NCBI GenBank assembly: GCA_903927685.1
Contig: CAIYOB010000709.1
Span: forward strand, 1-24,113
DNA: 24,113 nt
Reading direction: 5' to 3'
From: an uncultured Planctomycetaceae bacterium
Lineage (GTDB): Bacteria; Planctomycetota; Planctomycetia; Pirellulales; Pirellulaceae
Shown here piece by piece: positions 23,590 to 24,113 of the stretch. How positions within the stretch are numbered: position 1 is the stretch's first letter; the number at the start of each line of letters is the position of its first letter. Made by a program: the position numbers and the translations under genes. The notes below the pieces were generated by a model. The model saw nothing but the letters and a program-made list of their open reading frames with translations, was not told where the DNA came from and made no database searches.

Positions 23590-23994
23590 TTATGCCAGAA
23601 CCATGATCATCCAGCCGACGCCGAAGCGGTCGGCGAGCATGCCAAAGCATGACGAGAAGAAGGTCTTGGTCAGCGGCAGGTGAACCTGCCCGCCCTCGGA
23701 CAGGGCCGCAAACAACCGCTGCGCCTGCTGGTCCTCCGCGACCGTCAGCGACAGCGAGAAACCGGCAAAGTTGGGATGTCCTTGGCAGCGACCGTCCGAA
23801 GCGAAAATCGTCGTGCCCCCGATCTGCAGCACGGCGTGCATCACCTTGTCCTCGGCGCCCGGCGGACACCCGGCGGGGTCGGGATTCTCCTAGAATCGCA
23901 TCAGGAACGTCACCTCGGCGCCGAGCGCAGTTCGGTAGAACTCGAGCGCCTCGTCGCAGCGACCGTCAAAGAACAGGTAGGGTTGGACGTGCAT
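23590..23994 (-). pseudogene. PhnB-like VOC-family protein interrupted by an in-frame amber codon
   Basis: Reading from the ATG at 23994 (AAGGA 7 bases upstream) gives HVQPYLFFDGRCDEALEFY, then ALGAEVTFLMRF, then TAG at 23892-23890 (codon 35). The same frame continues as ENPDPAGCPPGAEDKVMHAVL and on to FGVGWMIMVLA at 23590. The full frame would be about 133 residues plus stop, the normal size of PhnB/YjdN-like VOC proteins. In relatives the MRF is usually followed by Lys (MRFKE), so one AAG-to-TAG change explains the stop. No frameshift is needed. An ATG at 23844 could restart a truncated product, but it lacks a ribosome site. Could be a recent nonsense mutation or a sequencing error. Confidence 0.8.
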
Positions 23995-24004
23995 GGTTGC
24001 ATCC

Positions 24005-24113
24005 TTAGGCCGATGCCGTCAGCAGGTGGGGGGCGTTGGGCGCCTCGGCAAGTTCGTGCAGAGTCTCCATCAATGCCGCCATCTGGGGGCTGCCACGGAG
24101 GGCCGCTCCATCC
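24005..24113 (-). CDS. C-terminal fragment of an unidentified protein (partial, enters from the right edge)
   Basis: The minus-strand frame ending at the TAA at 24007-24005 reads DGAALRGSPQMAALMETLHE then LAEAPNAPHLLTASA. It is high in GC3 and helical. The stop codon overlaps the AAGGA ribosome site of the PhnB-like gene, only 10 bases before that gene's ATG, so the two were arranged as an operon. Too short for identification. Confidence 0.5.
   Translation of the reverse strand, partial: DGAALRGSPQMAALMETLHELAEAPNAPHLLTASA

Overview
The window is high-GC bacterial DNA and most likely comes from a planctomycete, probably a Pirellulales-like lineage. This rests on the kind of genes present: very large secreted or anchored beta-propeller proteins, a zinc-ribbon/transmembrane/propeller giant, a glycine-rich secreted protein paired with an NTF2-like protein, an Ala/Lys/Pro-rich protein with a small N-terminal beta domain, a PAC2 protein, and multihaem cytochromes. 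Shine-Dalgarno sites are patchy: strong in front of some genes and absent in front of others. I could not run a database search, so the taxonomic call is inference. No rRNA, tRNA, CRISPR array, insertion sequence or integrase was recognised.

Layout. Positions 1-2168 (minus) hold the N-terminal ~720 residues of a large exported carbohydrate-processing-like protein that runs off the left edge. Positions 2389-4788 (plus) hold two cotranscribed secreted proteins (NTF2-like, then glycine-rich). They converge on an outer-membrane-barrel-like gene (5960-4959, minus) across a strong hairpin. Positions 11081-6472 (minus) form a two-gene unit: a 1195-residue zinc-ribbon/TM/beta-propeller protein followed by an exported six-bladed NHL propeller. 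After an intergenic stretch with an orphan intrinsic terminator come an SH3/KOW-like repeat protein and a PAC2 protein (11664-13450, plus). Then follow a degenerate region, a propeller-dihaem cytochrome c (13919-15739, plus) and a convergent class I glutamine amidotransferase (16451-15744, minus).

The most interesting block is 22918-16554 (minus). It is a tightly overlapped operon: ArsR-type repressor, octaheme cytochrome of the tetrathionate-reductase (OTR) family, a membrane-anchored heptahaem cytochrome with an EF-hand-like loop, a four-histidine membrane cytochrome b, a short YeeE/YedE protein, and a second YeeE/YedE protein fused to a rhodanese-like domain that lacks the catalytic cysteine. 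Start and stop codons overlap at four of the five junctions. The parts suggest a quinone-linked, extracytoplasmic redox module for an oxidised sulfur (or nitrogen) compound, coupled to uptake of a sulfur species and controlled by a thiol-type ArsR sensor. The function as a whole is inferred; the component families are clear.

The right end (minus) holds a MiaE-type tRNA hydroxylase, a PhnB-like VOC gene interrupted by a single in-frame amber codon, and the C-terminal 35 codons of an unidentified gene that enters from the right edge.
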